Source of the DNA: Thiobacillus sp.
GTDB taxonomy: Bacteria > Pseudomonadota > Gammaproteobacteria > Burkholderiales > Thiobacillaceae
Direction of reading: 5' to 3'
Assembly (NCBI GenBank): GCA_024235835.1
Contig: JACKLQ010000001.1
Span: 992,001-1,056,000, forward strand
DNA length: 64,000 bases
Shown here: positions 27,601 through 36,436 of the stretch, in pieces
How positions within the stretch are numbered: position 1 is the first letter of the stretch
Layout: every line of letters begins with the position of its first letter
The notes under the pieces: model-generated
What the model was told of the DNA's origin: nothing
The model's database searches: none
Seen by the model: only the letters and a program-made list of their open reading frames with translations
Program-made: the position numbers and the translations under genes

Positions 27601-29049
27601 TTATCGCCCCCGGCGCCGTTCCAGCGTGTTCTTGGCGACGGTATAGCAATGCAGGCTGTTGGGCATGAACTCCACCGTCACGCCCATCATCTCCTTCACC
27701 CCGCTTTTCGACAGGGTGGTCACCAGGGGCGTGCGCCCCAGCTTGTGCCGCTTGGCGAATTCCAGCAGCCCTTTGATGGTCTTGGGATCGTCAAACGGCC
27801 GGTCGGACCACTTCACCTCCACCGCGAACCGGGGCCGTTGTTGGGCGTCCAGGCTCACCAAATCCACCTCGCCGCTGCGCCAGCGCGAGTAATACAGGGA
27901 ATCCACGAAGGCCGCGTTGTGCAGCCATTGGCTGAACACGGCCGATTCCACCAGATAGCCCACCGCCTCATGGTGCTCGTCCACCGGCCCGAACAAGGCC
28001 GCGCGCATGGTCGGGTTGGTCAGATACACCTTGAAGGTCGTCGCCCGCTTGAAGTGGGCCGCATCCTGGTCCACCCGGCGCATGCGCCGGATCAGGAAGG
28101 CCGCCTCCAGATATTCCAGATACTTCACCAGCGTGTTCTTCGCCACATGGGACGTCTGGGACAAATCCTCGATGCTCAGCTCCTGCCCGGTGTTGTAGGC
28201 CAGGGTGTTGAACAGGCTGTTGAGTTCCTGGATATCCGAAATGCCGTACAGGATGGGCAGATCCCGCAGCAGCACCTTGTCGATGATGTCGCTCTTGATG
28301 TACCGGCGCGGGTTCTGGCGCACCGCCTCCGAGAACACCGCCTCGGGATACCCGCCGAAATTCAGGTAGTCGATGAAGGCCTCGTTCAGGCCATGCACGT
28401 CGTCGGTGGCATAGCGTGGCGCATTGCTTTCATCCTCGGCTTCCGCCACGGCCTCCCGCACCAGCGCCTCCTCCCGGCCGATAAAGCGCAGATATTCCGC
28501 GAACGTAAGGGGCGGCAGCACAAACTCCGTGAAGCGCCCCGCGCCGGATTCCGCGCTCTTCGTCTTCAATGCCGCCGCCGCCGAACCCGTGACCACGAAG
28601 CGGATGCCCCGATACGAATCCACCAGGGATTTCAGGTGCACCTCCCAGCCCTTCAGATACTGGATTTCGTCGAAGAACACGAACAGGCGAGTCCCTTCCG
28701 GTCGCTGGAACAAACGCTGAAACCGGCTGACCAGGCTTTCCAGGGACAGCCCGGTGTAGATCGGCGTCTCCAGCGACACGTACAGGATGTCCCGGCCACT
28801 GACGCCATGCCGGTCCATGAAGTCCTGGATGGCGTGGTACACGAGAATGGTCTTGCCCACCCGGCGCGGCCCCAGCAAGACCACCGCCCGGTTCACCTCC
28901 TCGCGCACCAGATCGGAAAAATCCCCCATATAGGCGCGCCGGGGAAAACCCCGGTAATCCGGCTCGATCCCGCCCCCGGCCTGCCACCAGGGGTTATCCA
29001 GGCGCAGGCGGCTTTCTATTTCCTTATCAGAAACTTGCAGCATGACCAT
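27601..29049 (-). CDS. AAA_14 / DUF4143 ATP-binding protein
   Basis: About 482 residues. N-terminal AAA_14 ATPase with Walker A GPRRVGKT, Walker B LFVFFDEIQYLKGW and a sensor (FVVTGSAAAAL); the C-terminal half is DUF4143 with a predicted restriction-like fold (DLVSLDAQQRPRFAVEVKWS contains an E-V-K after a strand, as in PD-(D/E)xK proteins). The frame is open to 29085, but homologues begin near the ATGs at 29049/29043. Such proteins are frequent on islands and their role is unresolved. The gene is followed by the nucleoside transporter and preceded by AT-rich DNA with a palindrome. Confidence 0.85.
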   Translation of the reverse strand: MVMLQVSDKEIESRLRLDNPWWQAGGGIEPDYRGFPRRAYMGDFSDLVREEVNRAVVLLGPRRVGKTILVYHAIQDFMDRHGVSGRDILYVSLETPIYTGLSLESLVSRFQRLFQRPEGTRLFVFFDEIQYLKGWEVHLKSLVDSYRGIRFVVTGSAAAALKTKSAESGAGRFTEFVLPPLTFAEYLRFIGREEALVREAVAEAEDESNAPRYATDDVHGLNEAFIDYLNFGGYPEAVFSEAVRQNPRRYIKSDIIDKVLLRDLPILYGISDIQELNSLFNTLAYNTGQELSIEDLSQTSHVAKNTLVKYLEYLEAAFLIRRMRRVDQDAAHFKRATTFKVYLTNPTMRAALFGPVDEHHEAVGYLVESAVFSQWLHNAAFVDSLYYSRWRSGEVDLVSLDAQQRPRFAVEVKWSDRPFDDPKTIKGLLEFAKRHKLGRTPLVTTLSKSGVKEMMGVTVEFMPNSLHCYTVAKNTLERRRGR

Positions 29050-29083
29050 CACTACCGTCAGAGAAATGAGCTTGAAATGTAGC

Positions 29084-29111
29084 AAATAAGATCATCTTAG
29101 TAATCTTATTT
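29084..29111. promoter_or_regulatory. AT-rich inverted repeat upstream of the AAA_14 gene
   Basis: AAATAAGAT (29084-29092) and ATCTTATTT (29103-29111) flank a 10-base loop and a following T-run. It may be an operator for the AAA_14 gene, or a terminator for the convergent-free restriction operon; the region to 29209 is otherwise AT-rich with no gene. Confidence 0.5.
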
Positions 29112-29209
29112 TAACTTTTTGCAGTATTCCCTTTTATTTCATGCGGTTATGCATGCCTAGACATGCCCGTCCGCAAGCGTCTGAAACCGACACGTGCGGA
29201 TAGAGGCCA

Positions 29210-29545
29210 TCAACCATTGGGGTGGGCGGTGATCAGTCTCGGACAGGGGTTGTCTGTCGTTATTTCCCAAACCGTCCTGATGCATGGCTGCGTACCGTTG
29301 GCAGCGGAGAAATTGCAGTCCACCACATACAAGGTGCCGTAATCATTCTGGTCCTGCTTCACGACTTCATTGCATTCCGCATGAGCCACCAATGCCCGGC
29401 CAAACGCCTGCCAGGCCTCCACGCTGAAACCCAAACCCAGGAAATACTTGGCCTTTCCCCAACCCTGCGGATGATTGAGATTGAGCAGGTAATCCTGAAT
29501 CTTCCCCTGCTCGCAAGCGGCGCATTCCAGATTGGGCAGCCTCAC
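29210..29545 (-). CDS. DUF6883 domain protein, coupled to the restriction gene
   Basis: 111 residues. RLPNLECAACEQGKIQDYLLNLNHPQGWGKAKYFLGLGF and the later VVDCNFSA...RTVWEI match DUF6883, small proteins of unknown function found beside toxins and island genes. The start is GTG within a GTGA overlap with the stop of the restriction subunit (29542-29545), a strong sign of translational coupling. It is the last gene of the helicase-mod-res operon and may be an accessory or immunity component (inference). Confidence 0.72.
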   Translation of the reverse strand: MRLPNLECAACEQGKIQDYLLNLNHPQGWGKAKYFLGLGFSVEAWQAFGRALVAHAECNEVVKQDQNDYGTLYVVDCNFSAANGTQPCIRTVWEITTDNPCPRLITAHPNG

Positions 29546-32457
29546 TGAAGGGTGGCCTTTTCCAGTTGCGGGCGCTTGAGGACAACCACCATGGCCTTGT
29601 CGTTCTCATCCACGAATTCCACGGCGTAGGCCTCGCCGCCACCGTAGACACTGACCACGGTGCCCACCGTATTCCGCTTCAAGGAGACTCCATCCACCGA
29701 GAAGTCAGTAATCAGGCGCACCGTCTCATGCTCGGAAAACGGCTTTGCCGCCGGCTCCGTCGGCGCATCCCCCAGCAGGGCCTTGAGTTGCGCCTTCACG
29801 CCCCTGCCCGCCGTGTCCTTGTCCACGGCCATCAGGAACAGGTTGCCGCTGGCCCTGGCCCAGTACTCGCCGATCATGCGTTTCTCGGAGGAGTCGTCGT
29901 TGCTCTTGTAGCCCTCGCCCTTGTACTCCACCACCAGCAGCCGCCCATCCATCAGTTCGGCAACGAAATCGGGATAGAAATTGTCGCTGGACGTAGGCAG
30001 CCAGAAGGAGAACTCGGGGTGTCGCGGCAGGTTGCGCACCCAGTGTTTCACCTGGGGCAACTCGTCCATGGCCACGGCGCAGTGGTACTCATGGTCGGTC
30101 CTGGCCCTGGGTGCTTCCAGGAGGTCGCCGATCACGCCGTAGTAGTGCTTTTTGAAGCGGTAACGCCCCTCGTAGTAGGGCGGCCGCGCGGGATACATCC
30201 CCGCGCCGAAGCGGAAGTTGAAATCCGGGCTCACGCAGCCTCTAGGGTCCGGCCCCAGCAGGGTCAGTTGCAGCCCCTTGGCCTGGGCGGAAACCCGCAG
30301 GCTCTTCAGGCGCTCCGCAACCGCATCCGCGAGGCGGTTCCGATGCCGCACCAGGGCCGTCAACGTGAACCCCTTCTCCCGCAGCAAACCCGTCACCACC
30401 CGGTTCAGCCAGGCCAGCATTTCCGTCTGGGACAGGTCAGCCTGCCGTAGCCGGCCGTCCAGCCACTTCACCAGGTCGGTCTGGCTCACCTCGGTCCGCA
30501 CCAAGTCCAGGTTCACGCTGTAAGCGGCGGCCTCCTGCTCCACGCGGATATGCCCTTGCTCGATGTCCACCAGGTAAGGCTTGCGGCTATCTTCCGGGTC
30601 GAAGCCCTCCAGGTCGGCCGGCGCGTCCCGCAGGGAGAACCCGCCCAGGTCCACCAGGGTCACCCGGTCCGCCAGCTCCAGTTCATCCTGGTCGTAGCGC
30701 ACGCACAGCATGGGCAGGGGCTTGAAGGGAATGCCCCGGGCCGACGGGGAAAGCAGCGCCTCGTTGCGCAGCTCGAAGCGGCCGATGAGCCGTTCGACTT
30801 TCTCCCGATCCTTTTTCGGCACCACGCTCAGCAGGGCATCCCGCAGATCAGGGGCGGGTGCCTCCCGCAGTGTCACCGTCACACCACCCTCCGGCCTAGA
30901 CGTGATGACCACCTGGCTGATGCTCTCCCTGGGCAGCAAACCCAGATCGGGCGCGGCAGGCAGATTCAACTCAAGCACCGGCGGCACCAGATCGATCCCC
31001 TCTCCTCCGGACTCGAACAGCGGCGCCGTGGTGGGAAACACCGCCTGGGCCGCTTCCATCTCCTCGAAGCCCATGGCCACCAGACGGTCCGCCAGGTCGT
31101 TGGCCACCTCCAGGGTGCGGGGGCTGGCCACGTGGGCATAGGCCCGGTTGAGCAAGGGGCTCTTGCGGCTGCGGGCGTAGGGCATGCGCAGCACGCGGCC
31201 CAGCAACTGTTCCATGTCCTTGCTGGAACCGATCTTCTGCAAGGTGCAGAACACGTAGGCGAAGGAACAGTCCCAGCCTTCCTTCAGGGCCTCCACGGTG
31301 ATGACGATCTCGATGGGGCACTTGGCGTCGAACAGGTCCAAGCCATCCAGCTCCCGCTGCTTGCCGGTGGCGATGGCGATGCGGTTCGCCGAAATGTGCT
31401 CCTGCTCCACCAGATATTCCTTGAGCCGCTCCACCGTCACCTCGCCGCTCTTATCCTCGGCCTGGAACAGCAGGATGGGGCGAATGTAGTCCGCTTCCCC
31501 CCGAGCCTCCTCAGCCAGTTTGTGGCGGGTCAGCAGGGCGTCCCGCACCGCCTCCTGCCAATTGGGATGGGTATGCAGCACGATGGGCAGCTTGATCATC
31601 TGCTCCGTCTTCAACTCCTCCGCCGACACGTGGTACAGCACGTTGCTGCGGTGCGAGCCCTTGCGGATGGGCGTGGCCGTCATCTCGATGAGCACCGCCG
31701 GGTTGAGGCGGGCGAAGGTGTCGTAGCTCAGGGGCGTGCGGGCGTTGTGGGCCTCGTCGATGATGACGATGGGCCGGTGCCAGTACAGCAGGTTGGCGAA
31801 GCTGCGCTTCACCTTGCCCAGGTCGACCCGGGACAGGTAGGGCTGGACTTCCAGATCCCGCTCCTTCACCCGCTCGAAGCCGGCCAGGTCCGGCGCCCCC
31901 TCGAAGTGAGGCTCGAAGGCCTCCTTGTAGGCATACACGTCCCGGCCCGAGGTGTCGTCCACCCGCAGGGTCTGCATGGTGCCCACCACCACGATGGCCT
32001 TCTGATGGAAATCCTGGGCGCGCAACTGTTCGCATTCGGCAATGTCCAGCACCCGCAAGCCGTCCACGCCGAAGTGGGCCTCCAGGGCCTCCCGGTAGGG
32101 ATGGCCCGGCTGGCGCAGGGCGTTCAGGGTCTGCTGGCGGATGATGTTGCTGGGGCACAGCCACAGGGTCAGGGGATGCTCAGCCCCGGTGAAATGCCGG
32201 CTGGCGGTGGCAATGGCATGGGCCCCCAGCAGGGTCTTGCCGCCGCCGGTGGGAATGCGGATGCAGACGTAGGGCGTGGCGCCGAAGCCCTGGGCCAGGT
32301 AGGGCGGAATCTCCGAGGCGGGAATGTCCCACTCCCCCAGGGTCTGGCGATAGGCCGCATCCAGGCCCGCCTGGTCCGCCGCGCCCCGGGCCAGGTCGAA
32401 GAACCGGGCCAGGGCCTCCAGGCCCTCCGATTGATAGCGTTTCAGTTCCAGGGCCAT
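29542..32457 (-). CDS. Type III-like restriction subunit (helicase-nuclease, Res)
   Basis: 971 residues. DEAD/DEAH helicase core: Walker A IRIPTGGGKTLLGAH (about 57-70), DEAH-type VIIDEAHNAR (about 230), MTATPIRKG, and motif VI LLGRVLRMPYARS (about 420). Near the C terminus a PD-(D/E)xK nuclease reads FYPDFVAELMDGRLLVVEYK (Asp, Glu-x-Lys). This matches Res of type III restriction-modification, which needs two opposed sites and ATP-driven sliding. It begins 19 bases after the methyltransferase gene and is translationally coupled to the DUF6883 gene. Confidence 0.9.
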   Translation of the reverse strand: MALELKRYQSEGLEALARFFDLARGAADQAGLDAAYRQTLGEWDIPASEIPPYLAQGFGATPYVCIRIPTGGGKTLLGAHAIATASRHFTGAEHPLTLWLCPSNIIRQQTLNALRQPGHPYREALEAHFGVDGLRVLDIAECEQLRAQDFHQKAIVVVGTMQTLRVDDTSGRDVYAYKEAFEPHFEGAPDLAGFERVKERDLEVQPYLSRVDLGKVKRSFANLLYWHRPIVIIDEAHNARTPLSYDTFARLNPAVLIEMTATPIRKGSHRSNVLYHVSAEELKTEQMIKLPIVLHTHPNWQEAVRDALLTRHKLAEEARGEADYIRPILLFQAEDKSGEVTVERLKEYLVEQEHISANRIAIATGKQRELDGLDLFDAKCPIEIVITVEALKEGWDCSFAYVFCTLQKIGSSKDMEQLLGRVLRMPYARSRKSPLLNRAYAHVASPRTLEVANDLADRLVAMGFEEMEAAQAVFPTTAPLFESGGEGIDLVPPVLELNLPAAPDLGLLPRESISQVVITSRPEGGVTVTLREAPAPDLRDALLSVVPKKDREKVERLIGRFELRNEALLSPSARGIPFKPLPMLCVRYDQDELELADRVTLVDLGGFSLRDAPADLEGFDPEDSRKPYLVDIEQGHIRVEQEAAAYSVNLDLVRTEVSQTDLVKWLDGRLRQADLSQTEMLAWLNRVVTGLLREKGFTLTALVRHRNRLADAVAERLKSLRVSAQAKGLQLTLLGPDPRGCVSPDFNFRFGAGMYPARPPYYEGRYRFKKHYYGVIGDLLEAPRARTDHEYHCAVAMDELPQVKHWVRNLPRHPEFSFWLPTSSDNFYPDFVAELMDGRLLVVEYKGEGYKSNDDSSEKRMIGEYWARASGNLFLMAVDKDTAGRGVKAQLKALLGDAPTEPAAKPFSEHETVRLITDFSVDGVSLKRNTVGTVVSVYGGGEAYAVEFVDENDKAMVVVLKRPQLEKATLQ

Positions 32458-32476
32458 GTTCGATCCTCAGCGGGGT

Positions 32477-34024
32477 TCAACGGGCGCGGATGTCGTAGGG
32501 AATCTGCTTGAAGTGGATGCGGTTCGCCACCAGGCGCGGCGCCGACAGGCGGCAGGACTCGCCGTACACCACCTTGGGCCCGTCGTGGGGCGGCAGGGCC
32601 TCCAGCACCGCCGAGGTCAGCACGTTGCCGCCCCGGGGCCGTCGGTCACCCAGGATGCCGTTGTAGAGTAGGTAATAGGCCGTGCCTTCGTGCACACCCA
32701 GCAGGGGTGAAGGTTCGAGTCCTCTTCCGGGCACCCAGGGCGTGCGCGTCCCCTGGTACCACACCCAGGCCGCCAGGGTGGGAAAGCGGATGTCCGGGTT
32801 GATGCCCCCGTCCGCCAGGAACACGGGCTGGCCCAGCTTGAAGTAACGGAAGCCCCCGCCCCCCTGCCAGCCCACCGCCAGGGAAATGCCGCCCTGTTCC
32901 CCCGCCACCACCTTCTCCAGCCGGGGCAGGCAATGGGTCACCGCGTGCTCACCCATCTCGATGCCGATGTAGCGGCGGCCCATCTTGTGGGCCACGGCGG
33001 CCGTGGTGCCGGAGCCGAGGAAGGAGTCCAGGACCAGGTCACCGGGGTTGGTGGCGACCTGAAGCACACGTGAAATCAGTAGTTCTGGCTTAGGGGTAAT
33101 GAAATCATCCACGAGCGAAGTGCTGCCCAACACTTCGCGCATTTCCTTGCGCGAGCCATCCGTATGCCCCGCGAATGTATGAAGCCACAAGGTTTGGGGA
33201 ACGATGCCGTCGTTACGCAGCAAATGCTTGTAGCGTTTGTAGGATGGGGTTTTTGCCTTCCCTTCCTTGCCCCAGTAAATGAACCCCTCGGCAACGTGGC
33301 GGAGGTGTTCTTCTTGTGAATAGGCCCAAACACGTGTCTTGCTGGGCCAGATTTCGGTACCTGTGTTGGGTTGATGGATGGGGTAGTAAAGATTCGGGCG
33401 CTCTTCCGCAGTCTTGCTACACGTGTAATCGCTATTTCTAAAAACCCCACGCTCATCTTCAAAACGATACTGCCGGTCCTTCTCATCCGTTCTTGGCAAT
33501 AAGTTCCTTTGCCAGCCAGGACTCTTCCGATAGACCAGCACATGGTCATGCATGGGAGCGATGGTCTTATGGTCATTGGCTACGGCATATTTCTTCTGCC
33601 AAACAACGTTCGCAATGAAATTTGCCCGCCCAAACACCTCATCCATCACCACCTTCAGATAGTGGGCCTCGTTGTCGTCGATGGACACCCAGATGCTGCC
33701 GTCTTCCGCCAGCAGGTCCCGCAGCAGTTCCAGGCGGGGGTAGATCATGGACAGCCACTGGCTGTGTTCCAGGTTGTCGTCGTAGTGCTCGAAGGCGGAG
33801 CGGGTGTTGTAGGGGGGGTCGATGTAGATGCATTTCACCCGGCCGGCGTGGGTGGGCAGCAGGGCCTTGAGGGCCTCCAGGTTGTCGCCCTGGATCAGCC
33901 AGTTGTCGCTGCCGGCGGGGGAATCCGCGTCGCCGTGGACGCTTTGGGCTTCCAGGAGCCGGTAGGGCACCTCCCGCGCTGTCTTGACGGCCTGGGCCTT
34001 GTTGAGCCAGTCGAGGATGGGCAT
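32477..34024 (-). CDS. Type III-like DNA methyltransferase (Mod)
   Basis: 515 residues, beta-class N6-adenine/N4-cytosine methyltransferase. Motif IV (YIDPPYNT) is near residue 70 and motif I (LDSFLGSGTTA) near residue 340, the beta order typical of Mod. Between them (about bases 33060-33625) GC falls well below the rest of the gene; this is the expected place of the target-recognition domain and suggests replacement of specificity by recombination. It would protect host DNA and give the Mod-Res complex its specificity. Confidence 0.9.
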   Translation of the reverse strand: MPILDWLNKAQAVKTAREVPYRLLEAQSVHGDADSPAGSDNWLIQGDNLEALKALLPTHAGRVKCIYIDPPYNTRSAFEHYDDNLEHSQWLSMIYPRLELLRDLLAEDGSIWVSIDDNEAHYLKVVMDEVFGRANFIANVVWQKKYAVANDHKTIAPMHDHVLVYRKSPGWQRNLLPRTDEKDRQYRFEDERGVFRNSDYTCSKTAEERPNLYYPIHQPNTGTEIWPSKTRVWAYSQEEHLRHVAEGFIYWGKEGKAKTPSYKRYKHLLRNDGIVPQTLWLHTFAGHTDGSRKEMREVLGSTSLVDDFITPKPELLISRVLQVATNPGDLVLDSFLGSGTTAAVAHKMGRRYIGIEMGEHAVTHCLPRLEKVVAGEQGGISLAVGWQGGGGFRYFKLGQPVFLADGGINPDIRFPTLAAWVWYQGTRTPWVPGRGLEPSPLLGVHEGTAYYLLYNGILGDRRPRGGNVLTSAVLEALPPHDGPKVVYGESCRLSAPRLVANRIHFKQIPYDIRAR

Positions 34025-34066
34025 TGACTGATTAGGGTTGGGTGAGTTGCCTTGAGGGAGCCCGGA

Positions 34067-35884
34067 TTATCCGGCGGACCCGGCATTTTCGCCTAATACC
34101 AGCAGTTCGGACGTGGCCCGGGTCATGGCCACGTAGAGCAACCGGGCCTCTTCTTCGGCATCACCATCTTCGGGGGCCGTGGCCCCCACGCCGGGGATGG
34201 CCACCAGGGGAAATTCCAGGCCCTTGCTGCTGTGGAAAGGCAGCAGCTTCACCGTGTCCTGCCTGTCGCCGAACTGGATCTTGTCCTTCCAGGTGTAGGG
34301 AATGCCCGCCGTGCGCAGCACGTCGGTGACGGCCTTGCCCACCGGGTTCCAGTGGCGGTAGAGGACGGCCATGTCCTTCCAGGGCATGCCTTCCTCGTGG
34401 GCGGCCTTCAGGCGTTCGGCAAGGTACTTCCCCTCCTCTTTCAGGCCGGGCAGCTTGATATACATGGGCTTGCGGCCGTGGCGGCCGGCGGAAACGGGGG
34501 CCAGGCGGGGCACGCCGTCCTCGTCGGCTTCGGACGCGGTCAGCAATTCCTTGGCGAAGCGGGCGGCGAAGTCCAGGATTTCCTGGGTGTTGCGGTAGTT
34601 GATCCTGAGGATGGTGGTGCGGCCCTGGGCCTGGATGCCCACGCTCTTGAAGCTGAAGTTGCGCTTCTTGCCGGTGTCGTAGATGGATTGGGCGTCGTCG
34701 TAGAGCACCAGCAGGGCATTGCTGCGGGGGTCCACCATCTGCACCACCAGCTTGAACCACTCGGGGCGGAAGTCGTGGCCTTCGTCGATGAGGATGGCAT
34801 CGTACTGGCCGGCGGGGATGTGCCGCTTGTCCACATTGTCGATGACCCTTTGGACCATTTCGCCGTAGTAGGCCGCATCATCCTTGTCCTTCTTCGGCAG
34901 GCCGACGTTGTAGGCCGTCAGCTGGCGATGGCACCAGGCGTGGAAGTTCTGCACGACGACCTTTTCCGCCGCGCCCTTTTCCCGCATCCAATGTTCCAGC
35001 CGATGGGCCAGTTTCTTGTTGTAGCAGAGGACCAGGATGGGCTTGGCGCAGGCCTTGGCCAAATGCTCCGCCCGATAGCCGAGGATAAGGGTCTTGCCGG
35101 AGCCGGCCACGCCGTGGATGACCCGGTGGCCTTCCCCCAGGCTGCGGGCGAGTTGTTCCTGCTGCAAATCCATGACCCGGAGCAGGTCCGGCAGTTCGGT
35201 GGATTCCTCCGATTCCACCTCGTCGAACAGTCCACCCTGTTTGGCCGGCAGCCGAATCTCGGGAAACAGGTGCCAGCGGATGCGGTCCATCTGGGGCAGG
35301 CTGAGGTGGCCGAAACCGCCCACGCTGAACATCTCCCACAAGTGCTTCTGGAAGGCCTCGGCATCCACCGACTCGGTCATCTCGTCCTGGCAGATGACCC
35401 TGTGGGGCTCCAACGCATCCCCCAGATTGCTGCCTTCGCCGTTGCCTTCAAAGGCCTTGCGGCTGATATTGGCCAGGACCACGCCATAGGTCCATGGAAA
35501 GGTCAATTTGCCCTGCATGCGGCCCCTGGAGAAGGTGAGTTGGGGGTCTTTCTCCAGGGCGTTGACCACGGCATGGGCGTATTGCCGGGCCTGTTCCAGG
35601 GGATTGGCTTTCTGCACCATACCTTGGTGGGTCAACAGGGCGACTGTGTTTTTGGAAATGCTCTGGATGTTGTCCAGCTTCCAGTCCTTCACCTCCAGGA
35701 TGACCAGGCCCCGCCTGGGGTGCAGGATGATGAAGTCCGGGTGAAGCATGGATGGGCCGACGGGCACGTCGTACCAGCAGAGGTAATCGTCTTCCAGTTT
35801 GGCTTCCAGCCGCTGGGCGAAACGCCTTTCGCCCGGTGTCATTCGGCCTGCGCAGGTGGAATAGCTCGGTATCAGTATCGCCAT
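34067..35884 (-). CDS. NERD-domain UvrD-like helicase
   Basis: 605 residues. N-terminal NERD nuclease-related domain (about 1-120) with a PD-(D/E)xK pattern: HPDFIILHPRRGLVILEVKD. Then a superfamily 1 helicase: Walker A GVAGSGKTLILGYRA, motif II AILIDEGHDFR, QSIY, RINYRNTQEIL, FHSSKGLEF, and YVAMTRA. It is the first gene of the operon with mod (42-base gap), res and DUF6883, so it probably acts in the same defence function, for instance by processing cut DNA. This kind of helicase is also found alone in islands. Confidence 0.88.
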   Translation of the reverse strand: MAILIPSYSTCAGRMTPGERRFAQRLEAKLEDDYLCWYDVPVGPSMLHPDFIILHPRRGLVILEVKDWKLDNIQSISKNTVALLTHQGMVQKANPLEQARQYAHAVVNALEKDPQLTFSRGRMQGKLTFPWTYGVVLANISRKAFEGNGEGSNLGDALEPHRVICQDEMTESVDAEAFQKHLWEMFSVGGFGHLSLPQMDRIRWHLFPEIRLPAKQGGLFDEVESEESTELPDLLRVMDLQQEQLARSLGEGHRVIHGVAGSGKTLILGYRAEHLAKACAKPILVLCYNKKLAHRLEHWMREKGAAEKVVVQNFHAWCHRQLTAYNVGLPKKDKDDAAYYGEMVQRVIDNVDKRHIPAGQYDAILIDEGHDFRPEWFKLVVQMVDPRSNALLVLYDDAQSIYDTGKKRNFSFKSVGIQAQGRTTILRINYRNTQEILDFAARFAKELLTASEADEDGVPRLAPVSAGRHGRKPMYIKLPGLKEEGKYLAERLKAAHEEGMPWKDMAVLYRHWNPVGKAVTDVLRTAGIPYTWKDKIQFGDRQDTVKLLPFHSSKGLEFPLVAIPGVGATAPEDGDAEEEARLLYVAMTRATSELLVLGENAGSAG

Positions 35885-36021
35885 TGTTTATTGCGCCTTG
35901 GCTGCCTCCCAGCGTCCGGCACTGGATGTTCGTGCTGGATCATCACACGGATAGGCCAGTTCAGAACCTGCCCCATTGCTTGCCTGTCCCCGCAAGCCCC
36001 CCAATGAAACCCAATATGTGA

Positions 36022-36273
36022 TCAGTTCTTCCGGCCGGTTTCGGCGCAGCGGATGATGGCTGCGTTGTCCTTCAGGTCCAGGCATTTGCGCAAATCGCCC
36101 CGGGGCAGGCGCTTGGTCCGGTGATGCATGGTTTTGGCGGGTTCAGCGGATGCGGCGGCTTCCGTGGCCATGGCGGCCTCGGGCTGGGCCTTGGCGGGTG
36201 CCGGCGACATGTCATCCGCCAGGGCGGGGGTGACTGCACACAGGAGCGAAAGCGTGATGAGCCAGGTGTTCAT
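36022..36273 (-). CDS. Small exported protein with Cys pair
   Basis: 83 residues. Signal peptide (residues 1-19, PALA) followed by an Ala/Pro/Glu-rich linker and a basic C-terminal segment in which two Cys sit 13 residues apart (RKCLDL, IIRCAE), probably a disulfide hairpin. Similar small proteins are common in betaproteobacteria but have no known function. GAGAGGTCTC around the start gives a usable ribosome binding site. The 137 bases between it and the NERD-helicase start hold no gene. Confidence 0.65.
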   Translation of the reverse strand: MNTWLITLSLLCAVTPALADDMSPAPAKAQPEAAMATEAAASAEPAKTMHHRTKRLPRGDLRKCLDLKDNAAIIRCAETGRKN

Positions 36274-36424
36274 GAGACCTCTCCTTATATATTCAGCGAA
36301 CCTGCGGCATTTTGATGCGTGGGGATGATGCCTTCCATGCGGGCCTTCTGCTGCTGCCCTCGGTTTAAATCGTACATCAAGGCTGGGACGGTGGCTGTGG
36401 CGCTGGTCCCGGACTCGCGTTGCT

Positions 36425-36436
36425 CCTCCGGGCTAC
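36425..36436. repeat. GTAGCCCGGAGG repeat unit abutting the rluA stop
   Basis: The unit reads GTAGCCCGGAGG on the minus strand and lies immediately after the rluA stop codon. It is the second of three such units in the window, all at gene 3' ends. Confidence 0.6.

Noticed and set aside
30550..32511. 653-codon open frame antisense to res
   Set aside because: Overlaps a gene with full helicase and nuclease motifs; product is a Gln/His/Val-rich artefact.
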